NCBI GenBank assembly: GCA_036872755.1
Contig: JAVHNS010000009.1
Span: forward strand, 1,550,001 to 1,614,000
Direction: 5' to 3'
From: Orbilia blumenaviensis
Taxonomy: Eukaryota > Ascomycota > Orbiliomycetes > Orbiliales > Orbiliaceae
DNA length: 64,000 nt
The position numbers and the translations under genes were made by a program. Positions 44,281-56,863 of the stretch are shown here, piece by piece; the stretch's first letter is position 1, and every line of letters starts with the position of its first letter. The notes beneath the pieces are model-generated. The model was given only the letters and a program-made list of their open reading frames with translations, ran no database searches and was not told where the DNA came from.

Positions 44281-46719
44281 CTATGTGTCACCCCTGCCGG
44301 TGCCATCGTCCTTCGGTGGGTGTTTGGCATTTTCCTCTATGATTTCACCTTCCTCGGGCTCGTCTCCCCATACGAAATCGATTTCAGAAGGGTAAACGTT
44401 GCCCAGCCCAATGGAATCATCCCCAATTTTATCCTGCAATATGTACTCAGCATCAAACAGTGGGGCGGGTTTCGCGGGCTTGTTTCCCCAAAATGTCTCT
44501 TCCAATAAAATCTGGACCTGGGCGTCCATAAACTCAATATCTTCAGAGGTATCAACTTTTAAATAGTCGGCATAGTCATCAAGGAGTTTAAGGTCCAAGT
44601 TTGTCATGGCTCTCATTGATTGATCTTTAGAGGGGGATAGCTTGGTCTTCTTCTTGGGATGCTGATCCTCATTACTTTTGTCGCTAGGCTGATCCTCATT
44701 ACCTTTGTCGCTAGGCTGATCCTCATTACTCTCGTCGTCAGGCTGACCGGTAGCACTTCTCCATAATTTCACGATTTCCCTCACCCGCTTCTCTCCTTTT
44801 TCCGCGTCGAGTCCCTCGTGTGGGTTAAAGAACCGAAATAATATAGCATAGTCGTCGGCAGAGGTACCCTTTGGCCTTGGCTTAACTCCAATCTCGATAG
44901 CATCAAGATCAATAGCCCATCCCTGCTCCGCCATAAAGTCAGCGGATAGTAGTAGATGGAGGACGGAGCCATATTCTACAGTTTCGCGAAGACGTATAAT
45001 AATAGCCGAGTTAATTTTAGAAACTGTTTCCCAGTCATCTCCACCCGGGCGACCCATTCGTCTCCAGGTCTCTTCATTTGTTGCTAGGATTCGGTCGCTG
45101 GGCCTAGTTGTTGGGTTATCCTGGTACAGCTCGCGGAGTATTAGGATTGCAGCCGGGCTGAGTTCTAGAAATGCTAGGATTCTCACCAAGCCGAACCCGG
45201 CTTGTCTCCTCCAAGCTTCATATATACATCTCGAAAAGACCCCGGGGCGGAGATGTAAATCCTCTGGTGCCATTGATTCAATGACAATGGCTTTCAAAGT
45301 GAGGGAGCTTGAGATATCGAGGTGCATCGCCCTACTTTCGCCCGCCACCGTTAATCTGGCTGTCGACTGGCGGAAAACAGCTCGTGTTATAGATTCTCCA
45401 CTAAAGGAATCCACATAACTTCGGCCGCCCAAAGGGACCATCATGCCGAAATATTGAATTCCAGGAAAGAACACCAAATCGTTTGTTCGAGACCGCAACT
45501 CCGCCTCTACAACAACTTCTGTCTCGGGGACTATGAAACTTGTGTTTATGGGTTCTTCCAAAGTTGCGACATCAACTTCAGCTTCATACCGCTCTTTCTG
45601 AATTCCAATATAGATCGTAGCTTCCATAACACCAGACTCAGATTCTTGTAGGTAAAATGCAATCATGCTGATAACTTTAGACTCGAAAATATTTGGCCAT
45701 CGACTCAACAACTCCTGCACGGCACCAATTTCGGGCACCCCAAGCAAGGCAATAAAAAGTTCGCCGGGTTCTTCAGATAATGCATGTTCGGGTTTTAACA
45801 CGAATATATCGTCTCCTTCAAGGTCTTCTTCCTGTTTGACTCTTTCCAAGACCTTAATTGTGTTCGGGTTCTGTAGTTTGGTCACTACAATAGATTCCAA
45901 TGGGAAAAGTTTCATCGCTTCCATAAGTCGGAGGTTTTCTCCATTATTCTCCTGCAGCCCAGCTGCATTTCTCCAACCTATAAATAGGAGCCCTGCATAG
46001 TCAACCTCGATTTCGGCGTAACCTTTCCCCGCAGTATCCCATCCCTTCTCGGGGCCTTTCCAATTTACAATTATTTGTTTATTCAATACCGAGACCTGGA
46101 AAGCCATTCTGGACTTGGGTTGCTTTCTTGAAACTAACTCATAGTCATAGTATGATTTCTTGTCAGAGGTCTTCTTCCATTCGGGTAGCTGCTCCAAGAA
46201 TAAACCAACAGCCTCTGGCAGAGCAATTTGTTCTTGGGAATTTTTGTCCATTATATATCCGAGTTTCGGGTCTCCCGCGAGAATCTTTGTAGGGTCCCGA
46301 TCATCCTTTTTAACGGCTGCCCCATCAGGGCGAGGTTTATTTTCACCTGCAGCTAGTTTTTCTCCCCTCTTAAATGACGCAAATAAGGGATCCGAATCTG
46401 AGGCCGCTAAGAACCAGGCTTCTCTTGGGGGGCTGAGCCGGTCACTATCGTTAGGAAGCTCATTATCGCCCTCAACCTCGACATCTTCGTCGCCGTCGTC
46501 ATTTCGTTTTTTCAAAATGTATTTATATTGCCCTAATTCTTCACGTGGTTGGCAGTTACTCCCTTGTCGGTATTGTGAAGCCCCCGTGCAAGGGGGCAAT
46601 TTCTGGGGTAGGCAGTGTCCTAAAGTGGCTGTGAAGCTCACAAGAAATAGAAACACCTGAAATAACGTAAATAATCTTGGCTGAATTATGGCGCTCCGAT
46701 GGAGCACGAAGCCTTGCAT
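44281..46719 (-). CDS. Large intronless secreted protein of unknown family (812 aa), related to the 1298-aa protein at 56.9 kb
   Basis: One uninterrupted reading frame. The N-terminus (RLFTLFQVFLFLVSFTATLG) is a signal peptide or anchor, followed by KYILKKRNDD, whose KKR is a possible Kex2 site at about residue 72. The body alternates strands and helices with no known domain. LGVPEIGAVQELLSRWP near residue 325 and VRILAFLELSPAAILI further on match blocks in the 1298-residue protein, which also starts with a signal peptide and lacks introns. Close to the C-terminus are three 9-residue repeats of the type SNEDQPSDK, then HPKKKTKLSP near residue 688, which looks like a nuclear localisation signal. 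The very end is acidic. Could be a wall or host-directed secreted protein. No enzyme motif seen. Confidence 0.8.
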   Translation of the reverse strand: MQGFVLHRSAIIQPRLFTLFQVFLFLVSFTATLGHCLPQKLPPCTGASQYRQGSNCQPREELGQYKYILKKRNDDGDEDVEVEGDNELPNDSDRLSPPREAWFLAASDSDPLFASFKRGEKLAAGENKPRPDGAAVKKDDRDPTKILAGDPKLGYIMDKNSQEQIALPEAVGLFLEQLPEWKKTSDKKSYYDYELVSRKQPKSRMAFQVSVLNKQIIVNWKGPEKGWDTAGKGYAEIEVDYAGLLFIGWRNAAGLQENNGENLRLMEAMKLFPLESIVVTKLQNPNTIKVLERVKQEEDLEGDDIFVLKPEHALSEEPGELFIALLGVPEIGAVQELLSRWPNIFESKVISMIAFYLQESESGVMEATIYIGIQKERYEAEVDVATLEEPINTSFIVPETEVVVEAELRSRTNDLVFFPGIQYFGMMVPLGGRSYVDSFSGESITRAVFRQSTARLTVAGESRAMHLDISSSLTLKAIVIESMAPEDLHLRPGVFSRCIYEAWRRQAGFGLVRILAFLELSPAAILILRELYQDNPTTRPSDRILATNEETWRRMGRPGGDDWETVSKINSAIIIRLRETVEYGSVLHLLLSADFMAEQGWAIDLDAIEIGVKPRPKGTSADDYAILFRFFNPHEGLDAEKGEKRVREIVKLWRSATGQPDDESNEDQPSDKGNEDQPSDKSNEDQHPKKKTKLSPSKDQSMRAMTNLDLKLLDDYADYLKVDTSEDIEFMDAQVQILLEETFWGNKPAKPAPLFDAEYILQDKIGDDSIGLGNVYPSEIDFVWGDEPEEGEIIEENAKHPPKDDGTGRGDT
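44661..44741 (-). repeat. Three tandem 27-bp repeats within the 812-aa protein
   Basis: On the plus strand GCTGATCCTCATTAC starts at 44661, 44688 and 44715, so the period is 27 bp. It encodes the 9-residue repeats NEDQPSDK(S/G) in frame, and copy number could vary between strains without frameshift. Confidence 0.85.
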
Positions 46720-49700
46720 CTTTCCTACTTTCTATTTTGAATAATCTGATATGTGCTCAATTTATGGCTGATCTAATTATTTTTAGTGATGGGCTAGGTC
46801 AGGACGTCGGAACCATGAGACTGGCCACCCGGGTACCCAGTACATCAGTCTCAGGTTTAAGATAGTTTGGACGCTGGGGACGCTCTACCGAGATTTGGCC
46901 ACGTTGTCTCTAATTTTCTACTGTACTAGTGTTATTGGTGAGCTTCATGGCAGACGCTCCTTATAACCCTTAGGAGCCTAAAATACAGAACACTTACATT
47001 ATATGGCACTCCTTCCCTAGTGTATACGAGAACGGGTCTTGTCACTGCTCAATAATTTTGGTAACTGCTGATGCGCTGACACAGCCTTGGAAGCCCAATT
47101 AGCGAAATGCTCTTTAGTTACAGCTGCCTGTACAAACTTGTCGATATCAAGAATTAGAAACCCTTACCGTATCTAATCGCATTAAACCCTAGAAATACTA
47201 CTATTTCGTCTCGCTGCTTCCCTCAACACTTCATTCCAAGCATAAAAAAAGACCTTAGCATGAGCTCTGGGGTATAGCTAGTAATCTTAGCACCGATACG
47301 ACCTCAAATCTCAGAAACCGAAAGCTCAAAAGACTCGGATAGGCGCCTGCAGTGGGTTTCACACCGCAACTTACTATATTGCTAGAGGTCGTTATATCCG
47401 TTTTGGGATGGGACTTTGAAGTAGAACTGTTCGAAACTTGTGTCTAGCCTCTGATCACCATATGTACGGAGAGATCAAGAGCAGCACGATGAGTTGGTGA
47501 CTGCCTTTAGTATATCATCACAGTTGAACGAAACCTAACATTTATAAACCCCAGGAGGTGGCGTAAACTGATCGAGCCAGTGTCCTGAAACTTTGAAGGT
47601 TTTAAGGGAAAGTCTACGAGGCTTAGCGAAGGACATCTGAGCCACTAACTTTCAAAACTCGACGAGGGCATAGGAACGGGCTATACTTTTAGCAGCCTGG
47701 CCTCGGCTCTTAATCCCTGGTAATCATACAACGGGACATGAAACATATCTTGGTAGTTATCAATATCGCGCATTAGGTAGATTAACAACCAACCACATCT
47801 ATGGCATCGGCAGGGCATAAGCATATGTATCTTGCCTTCTCTAGTTTATATAAGCTTATCACGAGCCAGGTTGAGCCTTTAAGCGACTTGATGAGAACAT
47901 AGTACGGCAACGCACAATGACTAATTCATGTAACGTGAAAAAACTGAATGTGTAAATGTGTAAAAATCCGCAATTAAATTTACCAAATACCAAAAATTAT
48001 AAGTTTTATTATTATAAAAATATATAATATAGACGCTAACACCTCAACCGAACTTCGGGACTTTGGAACAATCTTTAACTGCCTGGTCTCGTTGGAACCA
48101 GACAACACAAAGTCGAAACATTGTGTGGTAACTGCCCCTTCACAAGACCAGGCCGCTCCGATGCAACAACGCAACAACACGGGGCAACAGGAGGCCTACC
48201 TCACCTCAAGGGATACTACACTAGCCTACCAAATCTCTTCGTTGCTAATATCGGAAACTGTAAATTAAAAGAGGGTAGTGACGTGATATTCCCGCAAGCT
48301 GATGATGTTTCTCCGATGCCGAGATCGCCCGAACAACCACCTGAATGCTGCAGTTCGAATCTATTTACAATTCTATCTGCTAGCAAAAGCCATCTAACCG
48401 GTTCACTGGCACCTGAGCATAGCAATGCCTACGCGAGTGCCATCACTATTAACGCTCTAGAATCAGCTTCCGGTTCAAAATTTGCCGTACATAGGGCATG
48501 CTCGGGTAGTCAACTGTCGGTAAATTCGGGTATATCGACATTCTCAACCAAAGCTCCCTCGCACTACGACAGAATATACATCGGCTACATCTCAGATAAA
48601 AATAACAACCAGCAAGACCTACTCAGAGCCTATGACAAGTGCACACAAAACAAGTGCCTCTGAAGCAGCGAACTCGCCTCCAAGCAAACCTTGCACTTGT
48701 GTAACCCAACTCTGATAGGCTGATGTACACTGCGCTGGTCTCGCGCCTTGGGTTCATGAACCTAGAATCATGGACTTAAAACTACTATGAAATGAATGTT
48801 AGATCCATAAGTTAAATTTTGATAGTCTCGAGATCTTTATATCCAGATATATACCAGCTGCAGTAGCTCCCTATTGCGATGAAATGTTACTCTTTCTTTT
48901 CAAAAGCCCCCTTCTAAAGTTGTAAATTTGATAATATCTAATACTCATAAAACATTCGGTGACCTTTTTCACAACAGCGACAACGCAAAGCTAATCCGGG
49001 TTCAACCGAAAACTAGAGAGAGTTGCAACCCAAACCCGGCTGTATTTAACCAGATAGCTACTGCGTAGCACAGACCCAATCTCCCGTATGGAGACGACCC
49101 AGGGGACTCGACCTGCAGTTGAGATTATCCGGCCTATGCTTTGAAAATTACGGCTTTCAGCCCTGACCCATCTATCATGCGCTGTATTGAGCCTCAATTT
49201 GTTGCCGTTTTTGTACGTTAAGGTTTGAAAGCCCTCGCCTGGGCCCTCGCCTTTATGTACTTTGGAGGCCCTAGGCTAGGAGACATGCTATAAACAAGCA
49301 GACCATGGACAAGCTCGCGTCCTGCTACTATGAGAGTATGACGACGGTAATGAAGCCTTCCCAGCCAAGTGTAAAGCTCGATCCCGTTGACAGCCGGCTT
49401 TATGCCGGTATAACAGTGAGACAAACTAAAATCATGAAAATTTCGTAGGTATCTCCTGGCTAACTTTACAGCGCAAGCTAGATTAGAGCACAAGTTTATA
49501 GTTCGGAAGTTTTCAAGATTTCATAGTACAGGATTTCTAACAGATATTCCCAGTATGGAGACCATGCCAACCCTCGGGAAAATTTTCTAGGGCTTCTAAA
49601 TCCGAACACTAACCCTTAAAACATGAATCTCTGCCGCTATTCGCCTTATATTCGAGTTTCTAACAGTCATAATCTAATAAACACAGTAAATTACCAGCTC

Positions 49701-52700
49701 CAACAACCGTTTTGGCATGGCCTTAGTGGTCCTTCAGTATTCCCAGCGGAATCATCGTCGTCTTGCGCTAAGCGTTGCTATAAATAACAGCTAACGGAAC
49801 GATTGAGCTTGCCCCACCTGACTGCTTCAAAGAAGGCTCCTGAAAATATAATTTAGGTCCACGTCTACTATCGAGACCAGCTCTACTTACTTGTTGAAGA
49901 TCCGTAAAAGCCGTCCAGACAGTATTCTTGATGAGCTGTTTTACATCTCCGCTCCATTCAGATTTTTGTGAGTCATAGCTCTAAAAAAATTGATTGTGGG
50001 CTCCATTCTATCCAACATGTGAAATACTAGCCTACCAATACCATTAAAAGATTGGCCCAATCCCAGCCAGCAATATTGTATGCCCCCTATACATTTTACT
50101 CATATTTCATTTAACATTGTGGTGAAGCTCCCATTGTGTGGGAAATGGAATCGGGTTATTCTACCTAGTTTGAAATGATCACAGTGATCCAGTAGGACAT
50201 TGGAAGCATGAACTTCAGTATCTTGCACACCTATATGAGATAGGAAGTTCAAGGCTTTCACAATCTAAACTACTGTTAATCAGCTATCGGAGCTCATATC
50301 GACACCAATATCCCCCAAAACGGTCATCTCTCCACAGATATATGCAGCCTGCGGCTCTGGAATCGAAATAACAGAACTAATTACTTCAACCAGGGAAACA
50401 TCTAAGGTTTCCGTTACGAAATAGAAGTTAAATTGATCCCTAAACACTTCAGCTACTGTTGTTGTATTCTCGTAATAATTTCGAAGCAATTTTAAGATAT
50501 GTAACATAGGAACTCTGTAGGCGATAAAAGCGACCAAATAGAAGAAAGCGAACCCCGATAGAAGATATTAACCTGTGCGGTACAAAAGAAATAAAAGTTG
50601 TTTCTGTATAATAAGTTCGAATATCACGTAAACAGCCTAAATGGGCCAAGGTACTGCTTTGTCTAGAGGTCTGACAATAGATCCGTGCCAAATACTAGTT
50701 GATCTCAGCCGTGTCGCCTGGTGGAGAATTGGAAAACCACCGAATGGGTGCGGACTTGAATATTTAGTTATCAAGCGAATTATATAAGACGATTGGTAAC
50801 CATAACGTTTTCAACCGTGCTGCGAGATTCCCTGGCAACCCAAGACGCCCAAATTGGTTATAAAACAGGAATTAATTGCCCTTCCAACCGCTTGCTCAAA
50901 TTAGTACCTAAATTAATGCTCACCGCTGCCCAACTGGGTGCCCAACTTTAAGCTGTAAACCACCCAACACTGCCATACTACCCACCAACCTGCCCGCCTA
51001 CCTGCTCACTTACTTGCCCGTCCACCTCTCGCTTATCAAATTCTAAAATAATACATATCTAAATTATAAATTAAAACCTAAATATTATACAGTTATCAAA
51101 ATTATATTTTGATAAATTTTTTTGATAAAATTATTATCATTATCGTAAAACCACTTTTTACCATACAAATTTTCGTATAATTCGGTAGCCATCTCGCTTA
51201 ACCAGGGAATCTCGTAGCACGTTGAAAACGTTAGCATATTCTCGGCTGCTCTGCCGATCCACTAACTTTGAATATGTGGATCCAGGATCTTTTGAGATGA
51301 TACGGATCCGTAAAGATGCATTAACGGCCCCCTGGCACGCGCCGTAATTTCTCGGCCGCTAATCATATCTTAGCGCGGCTTGCCCCTGTCTCTGTACGAC
51401 AATAGGCATTGGCTTTGACAACTTTAAAGTATTTTTTGACATAAAAGGTTTAACTCAGTGTGAAGTTGCGCAGCTTAGGCCCAGCTGTCTTGACGAAGAG
51501 CTGAGTGCTTTGGGAGGCTCGCCCAGTTAGTTTCTACTGCCATCGAAACCGAAGTCGGGCGTCATGAACCTTGGGATCTTATTAGGGTATACGCGGTCGC
51601 GGGCGAAAATTTAATATCCCTGTCAGGTACCTCATGAGCCACACTTGCTAGTGCCGTCACCCTCCCACTCAGCAACCGTAACAAAACATCATGTAAAGGC
51701 TCTCAGCAAAACAAATATTCTGCGGCCTGCTAGCGTGGATAAAAGCTGCATATTTAACTTACCCATCTTACTATGTAGGGAAAGGTTAATACCGCGCTCG
51801 GAATTCGAAATGCGAATGAACAGCATTTGGGTCGCACTCGGAAACAAAAATAGTGGAGCATTCGGATCGCACTCGGAAACAAAAATAGTGGAGCAATAGA
51901 ATTAGTGTAAAAGAAAAAGAGACACGAATCTGAAAAGTGAGACAAATGTATTCACCATTTTCCGAACTAAGTAATGATCACAAAATTCAGCCTCGAATTC
52001 AGGCCCACATTCCAGTTTATGTGGAATTCAAAGGTTTCGGATATTCCAGAAGATTATGTATGATATATATGGGAACGGTGTGGAGCATTGCAATGATGGT
52101 AGAATATAACATAACGGATTGCTCAAGTACTGGAGTACCTCTCTCGTCGAACTTCTAAATCAGCGTGAATCTGCTACATACATACATACATAACTTTACG
52201 TATTACAATAGTATATATAATCAATTTATAACGATCTGGTTCCATGTGCAAAGTCTTTAAATCATGTGCAAATATGTTACAATTAGCGACAGTCTGCATT
52301 GATATTCACTATTGGGTTCTCTGTTTTCCCAATTATGTAGGAGGACACCGGAAAAGCTGTTAAGTACGCCAGCGCCTAAGGGCGGGCATATAATGTGGGA
52401 CTTAAACTAGTTTCGTTGTTAGCTTGGCAGGAGAAGATTAAGAGGCGCATTAGATGGGCACTTTCTACTCTATACATACGATGTGATGCTAATCCTACAA
52501 TATTGCTCATGCACAGGTTCAACTTATCTCGTGCCCAGACTTCAGGTTCAACTAAAGTTGCTTTTGTGCAAAGTCTCTAGCAAGAATATCAACATAATCA
52601 CGCATACTATGAAGAAGCAAATTCTAATTGAGGAGAAGTCGTTGAAGTCGAAGTCTGGGTTTGAGGAGCTTCGAAAACATTGAAATTATAAAAGGCCGGC

Positions 52701-52825
52701 GGATTCCCTTGCCATTTACTCTTCTTCTTCTTCTTCTTCTTCAACCATCATTCCCTACTCCCTCGCTCATACAGACCAGCGAAGGTGAATGTATATTTGG
52801 TTAAATAAGCATCCAAAACGGCAAA
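46720..52825. other. Six-kilobase gene-poor stretch
   Basis: No convincing gene. The frame at 48121-48663 (plus, 180 codons) is the longest but shows no signal peptide, motif or splice support. A C/T-rich, degenerate ACCTGCC-like run lies at about 50935-51040, followed by very AT-rich sequence to 51180. A short tandem duplication is at 51832-51897, a CATA microsatellite near 52175-52192 and a CTT run near 52721-52742 in the leader of the next gene. Confidence 0.45.
51832..51897 (+). repeat. Tandem duplication, period 34 bp
   Basis: TCGCACTCGGAAACAAAAAT begins at 51832 and again at 51866, each followed by AGTGGAGCA. Two nearly identical units; non-coding. Confidence 0.8.
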
Positions 52826-55141
52826 ATGCTTTTCCCACAGGGTCTGTTTCAACTAGCTCTTCTTGCTGGTGCAGTCGCAGCTGGGAATTATAATTCTTGT
52901 CCCAAACCTGCTGCAAGTTGCAAGAATATTGACGCGTACAAGAGATCTTCTGTTTCCTCGTCTTGTTCCAAATACTTCTCTTCAAATAAGATCCCTTATG
53001 CAACTTGCACCAGCACTGTCACCAAGCCCACACCAACTACGACGAAATACATCAAGAAAGGGAAATCTACTTGCGTTCAATGGAAAACTAAAGTCTCTAC
53101 TAAGACTGTTCGAACGGCCTGCAAAACGGTGACTATCCCAAAAACCGTCACTAAATCATCTCGCTCGACGAAACGATTCACGAAGACGGTGATAGGCACT
53201 AAAACTGTGAAAACTACTTCGTAAGTGTTCAAGGCGTTAAAAAGTTTGACTTTTGTAAAAGCTTCATCCGTTAACATATATCTATCTACCGACAGCTGGT
53301 ACACTACAACCATAACTACTACTACCACCACTACCATGGTTAGCCCAGCTTCTACCCTGGACGGTCAGGAAAGTAGTTCAAATTCCCGTATGACCATGCT
53401 CAAACGTGGATACAATAGTCCCAAGTCCTGCGGTAAGTGTTTTAACAGCCCAGCTCAAGTGTTACGTTTTTTTTTACTGACCTGAAGAATCATAGACTGC
53501 TTCGCAACCCGGACCAAGATTTCCACAAAGGTGCCAGCACGAGTAACAAAGAGCATCATTGTCCCCACAGGCTACATAAATGTGTATAAGACCAAGACGC
53601 GGACTGTTATTAAAACAATTGGAACAGCAGCAACCACCAAGTGGAAGGTCACTACCACCTATATCACCAGCACCTATTATACAACATCTACCGTTTATGC
53701 CTATAACACAGTCATCAGCACAGTACGGTCCACGAAGACAGATGTCGTAACTTCGACGTACACAAAATATATCCCACACTCAACTACGCCCGCCACTCCT
53801 TCAACCACTCCTTCAACAACCCCTTCAACTACTCCATCTACCACCCCTTCAACAACCCCTTCAACTACTCCATCTACCACCCCTTCAACTACTCCATCTA
53901 CAACTTCATCTACCACCCCTTCAACTACTTCATCTACAACTCCTTCAACCACTCCTTCAACAACCCCTTCAACTACTCCATCTACCACCCCTTCAACTAC
54001 TCCATCTACAACTTCATCTACCACCCCTTCAACTACTCCATCTACAACTTCATCTACCACCCCTTCAACTACTCCATCTACAACTCCATCTACAACTCCA
54101 TCAACTACTCCTTCTACCACTCCATCAACTACTCCATCAACTACTTCATCTACATCTCCATCTACAACTCCATCAACTACTCCATCTACAACTCCATCAA
54201 CTACTCCTTCTACCACTCCTTCTACCACTCCACCGACAATCACCATCCCAACCGTAACATTCACGCGGCCCGGAACCGTCGAGTCCTCGACTACCATTCA
54301 GCCAACTGATAGTGCCGGAAGTACCCGTGTGGATGGCACAGCTACCGTCATAAAGTATCTGGTACCTCCTACCTTAGCTCCCGAGGCTGGTGAGCCCTTC
54401 GAATGCACCGACACTGGCTACTTGGCAATAGGATACGATTTATACAGTATAGACATCTATACAGGAGAAACGAATCTTATCAAGACCAACTTTGTCGGCG
54501 AGAAATTTGGGAAACCGGTTTACATCAGCGGTATCGGTTATAATTCTATGGATAATTATATCTATGGTCTCAACTATGATACCAATCGTCTGGTCCGTGT
54601 CGCCCGCGATGGCAATACTACTGAATTGGAAGTACCCGACAACTGGTCTTACTCCTACAAAGGCAATGATATTGATGCAAATGGTCAGTTATGGAGCGTG
54701 AGTCTAACTGGCAGTGGGCAGCAGGCATGGACGCAGATCAATCTCAACCCATTCAGCAGTAATTACGGTGAAGTCGTCCAGCGCGGTACCGTGAATACGT
54801 CTCTTTATGACGCCGCTGATTGGGCTTCCATTCCCGGTGGTGGAGATGTTCTGTATGCGTTGGTATCTGTAGATGACCACCTTCGTCTCATCTACTTTGA
54901 TCCTGTCACGTCTACCTATGAGCTAGTTAAGCAGTATAGCCCTGAAACTGGTGTTCCTTGCAAAATTTTTGGTGCTTTTTTTGCCAATGTTAATGGAGAT
55001 TTGTATGGCTTTTGTGGTGAAAATGGGGAGATGTGGAAAGTTAACATTTTCACTCCCGATGTTGAACCGGTGCTTGTGTCGGAGAGTAACCATGTTGATT
55101 ATCTTGATGGAGCCCATTGTGCCTGGCCAGCTTTTTCTTGA
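52826..55141 (+). CDS. Secreted Ser/Thr/Pro-repeat protein with C-terminal propeller-like domain
   Basis: Three exons (52826-53220, 53296-53432, 53496-55141) join in frame to 725 residues. Signal peptide MLFPQGLFQLALLAGAVAAG, then a Lys/Thr/Cys-rich region with repeated T.KTV steps across both introns. From about 53790 to 54234 is a long run of STTP-type units (about 37 tetrapeptides, mostly PSTT), certain to be heavily O-mannosylated if secreted. The last 270 residues start FECTDTGYLAIGYDLYSID and contain repeated blocks such as GIGYNSMDNYIYGLNYD and NGDLYGFCGENGEMWKV, as in the fungal DUF6923 family, which probably forms a beta-propeller-like fold. No membrane segment or GPI signal is seen at the end. 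Likely a wall-associated or extracellular protein. Repeat number may differ between strains. Confidence 0.88.
53790..54234 (+). repeat. In-frame 12-bp minisatellite coding for PSTT units
   Basis: Period 12 with higher-order periods: units alternate CCTTCAACTACT, CCATCTACAACT and CCTTCAACCACT-like variants, arranged in blocks that recur, which suggests block duplication. The minus strand is also open across it (53701-54297), a by-product of the composition. Confidence 0.9.
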
Positions 55142-56863
55142 GAGGTTCTAACTATTGGGCTGTTTAGGAGCCGACCTAAGACCCCCTTTTCATCTGTTTT
55201 CCTTCATTACCTACGTTCAGTTATAACTAGCTTAAAGTAGATATTAATTAATACCACCACTATAACAACGATAATAAAATACTCAGAATATATTAGTAAT
55301 ATATTTTAGTTCTACTAAAATAATAGAACCTATTTTCAGGATTTAACCATAAGTATTAATAAATCTATAATAATAAATATGTAAGTGATAACATAATAGG
55401 CATGCAGCCAGATCCGTCCGTATCATATTGTAAATAATGTAAGTGATAACATAATAGGTGTATGAGCTAGTTGTTAAGCCTATTTTGGCTGTGTATGCCT
55501 GCTACGGCGGTTCCAACTGAAAGATCCTGGTCGATTAGCTGTTGCAAATTGACCTAATAAATTTTTATAAAAGGGGTAGCTGGCTTGCAAACCTCACACT
55601 GCGCCTCAATCCTTAGACTGAACTATCATATTTTACACCTCGTATGATAACTAGCGATATAATGTGAGAAAATGATCTTGGCGCTATTCCAGGGATTAAT
55701 CCTGGAAGAGCAGTTGAACCAAGGATTCGATGAATGCCTAACTTCCAGCGCCAGCGCAAACAACGTCTAAAATCAACAACGTTACTCTTGGAATGTTTGG
55801 CTTATAGGGGCTAGGTCCAACTGCTATGCCCATCTAGTAAATCTATAAGTATTGTTCTGTGGTCTAAAATGTCCTGGAATTCTAGATATATCCTATGTGG
55901 GTAAGTTTGATACATATATATAGGGTGTAAAAGAATAAAGGAAAAAAGTCGATGGGACCATACTGATTAGTCAGGGCATGCCAATACGTGAATAATTACT
56001 TAAGTACTTAAATACTTGTTGTAAGAAATGGAGATTTTGAAGACTGTTATAATCCAATTGTATGGAAGTGGTGTATTTACCTACCTAGGCCGTAGGAGAA
56101 ATTGCGTGTTTTTGAGGACCTTAATGTGTCTCGAAGACGCTGTAAAGTCTCTTTAATATGTCTTTATAAGTTTACCGCCGTCAAGCCCAACGTAAGTCGA
56201 CTCTGACTTGGGTTTGACAGACGGCCGTTAGGACCCACCCTATCCCTGACAGATATTCCTAACCAAAAAGAAGGGCCTCTTACATTCCCCCTTCTGCGCG
56301 TACCATCTATTGCAAAAGCCTGGGGGGGGGCGACTTGGTCTCGTGAGAGCAGCCCAGAAATCGAAAAAATACATAATCTCATTTTGAACTCCAAAGTATT
56401 CTCGCGACCAAACTTACCAAAAACTCCAGCTGCAGTGTAAATTTGAGCTTAATTGACTTGAATTCAAACAAGTAAAACTTAATGTAAAATTCGGTCTAAG
56501 AAAAATCCTTTTATTCCTATTTTTGTACTTTTATTAACGATAATTTGTATTATTACCACTTAATTCTGCAGTATAAAAACAGGTAGTTGTGAATTGTATG
56601 TATTTAAAATTTTAGTTTATGGCGTTGCGATTACATATAATAAAGTCAAAAGGTACCGATGTGACTGTCAGCCTGACTAATGGGCAGTGTCCAGCGAGGT
56701 GTAGTGCTACAGAGCTTGTGGAACAGACCTCCTATGTGATCATGTGAGATGGTATCGTATCTATATTTGCATGTTGGCTGGTTTATAGGCCATGGGACCC
56801 GGTACTAGCCGCTGGCACTTTCTATGCTCTGTATTCTATAGCCTCGTAACTAAGCTTTGTATT
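55142..56863. other. Non-coding spacer between convergent genes
   Basis: AT-rich. The 20-bp sequence GTAAGTGATAACATAATAGG occurs twice, at 55381-55400 and 55439-55458. No gene recognised; the minus frame 56394-56164 has no motif. Confidence 0.45.

Noticed and set aside
44661..44741. Three regular 27-bp units as a CRISPR-like array
   Set aside because: Units are in frame inside a coding region with no spacers; a fungal coding repeat.
46160..46660. 166-codon plus-strand frame
   Set aside because: Antisense shadow of the 812-residue secreted protein.
48121..48663. 180-codon plus-strand frame
   Set aside because: No signal peptide, motif, repeat or splice support; composition close to that expected from chance. 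Could be a relic but I cannot support it.
53701..54297. 198-codon minus-strand frame rich in Val, Gly and Asp/Glu
   Set aside because: It is the complement of the PSTT minisatellite; open by composition only.
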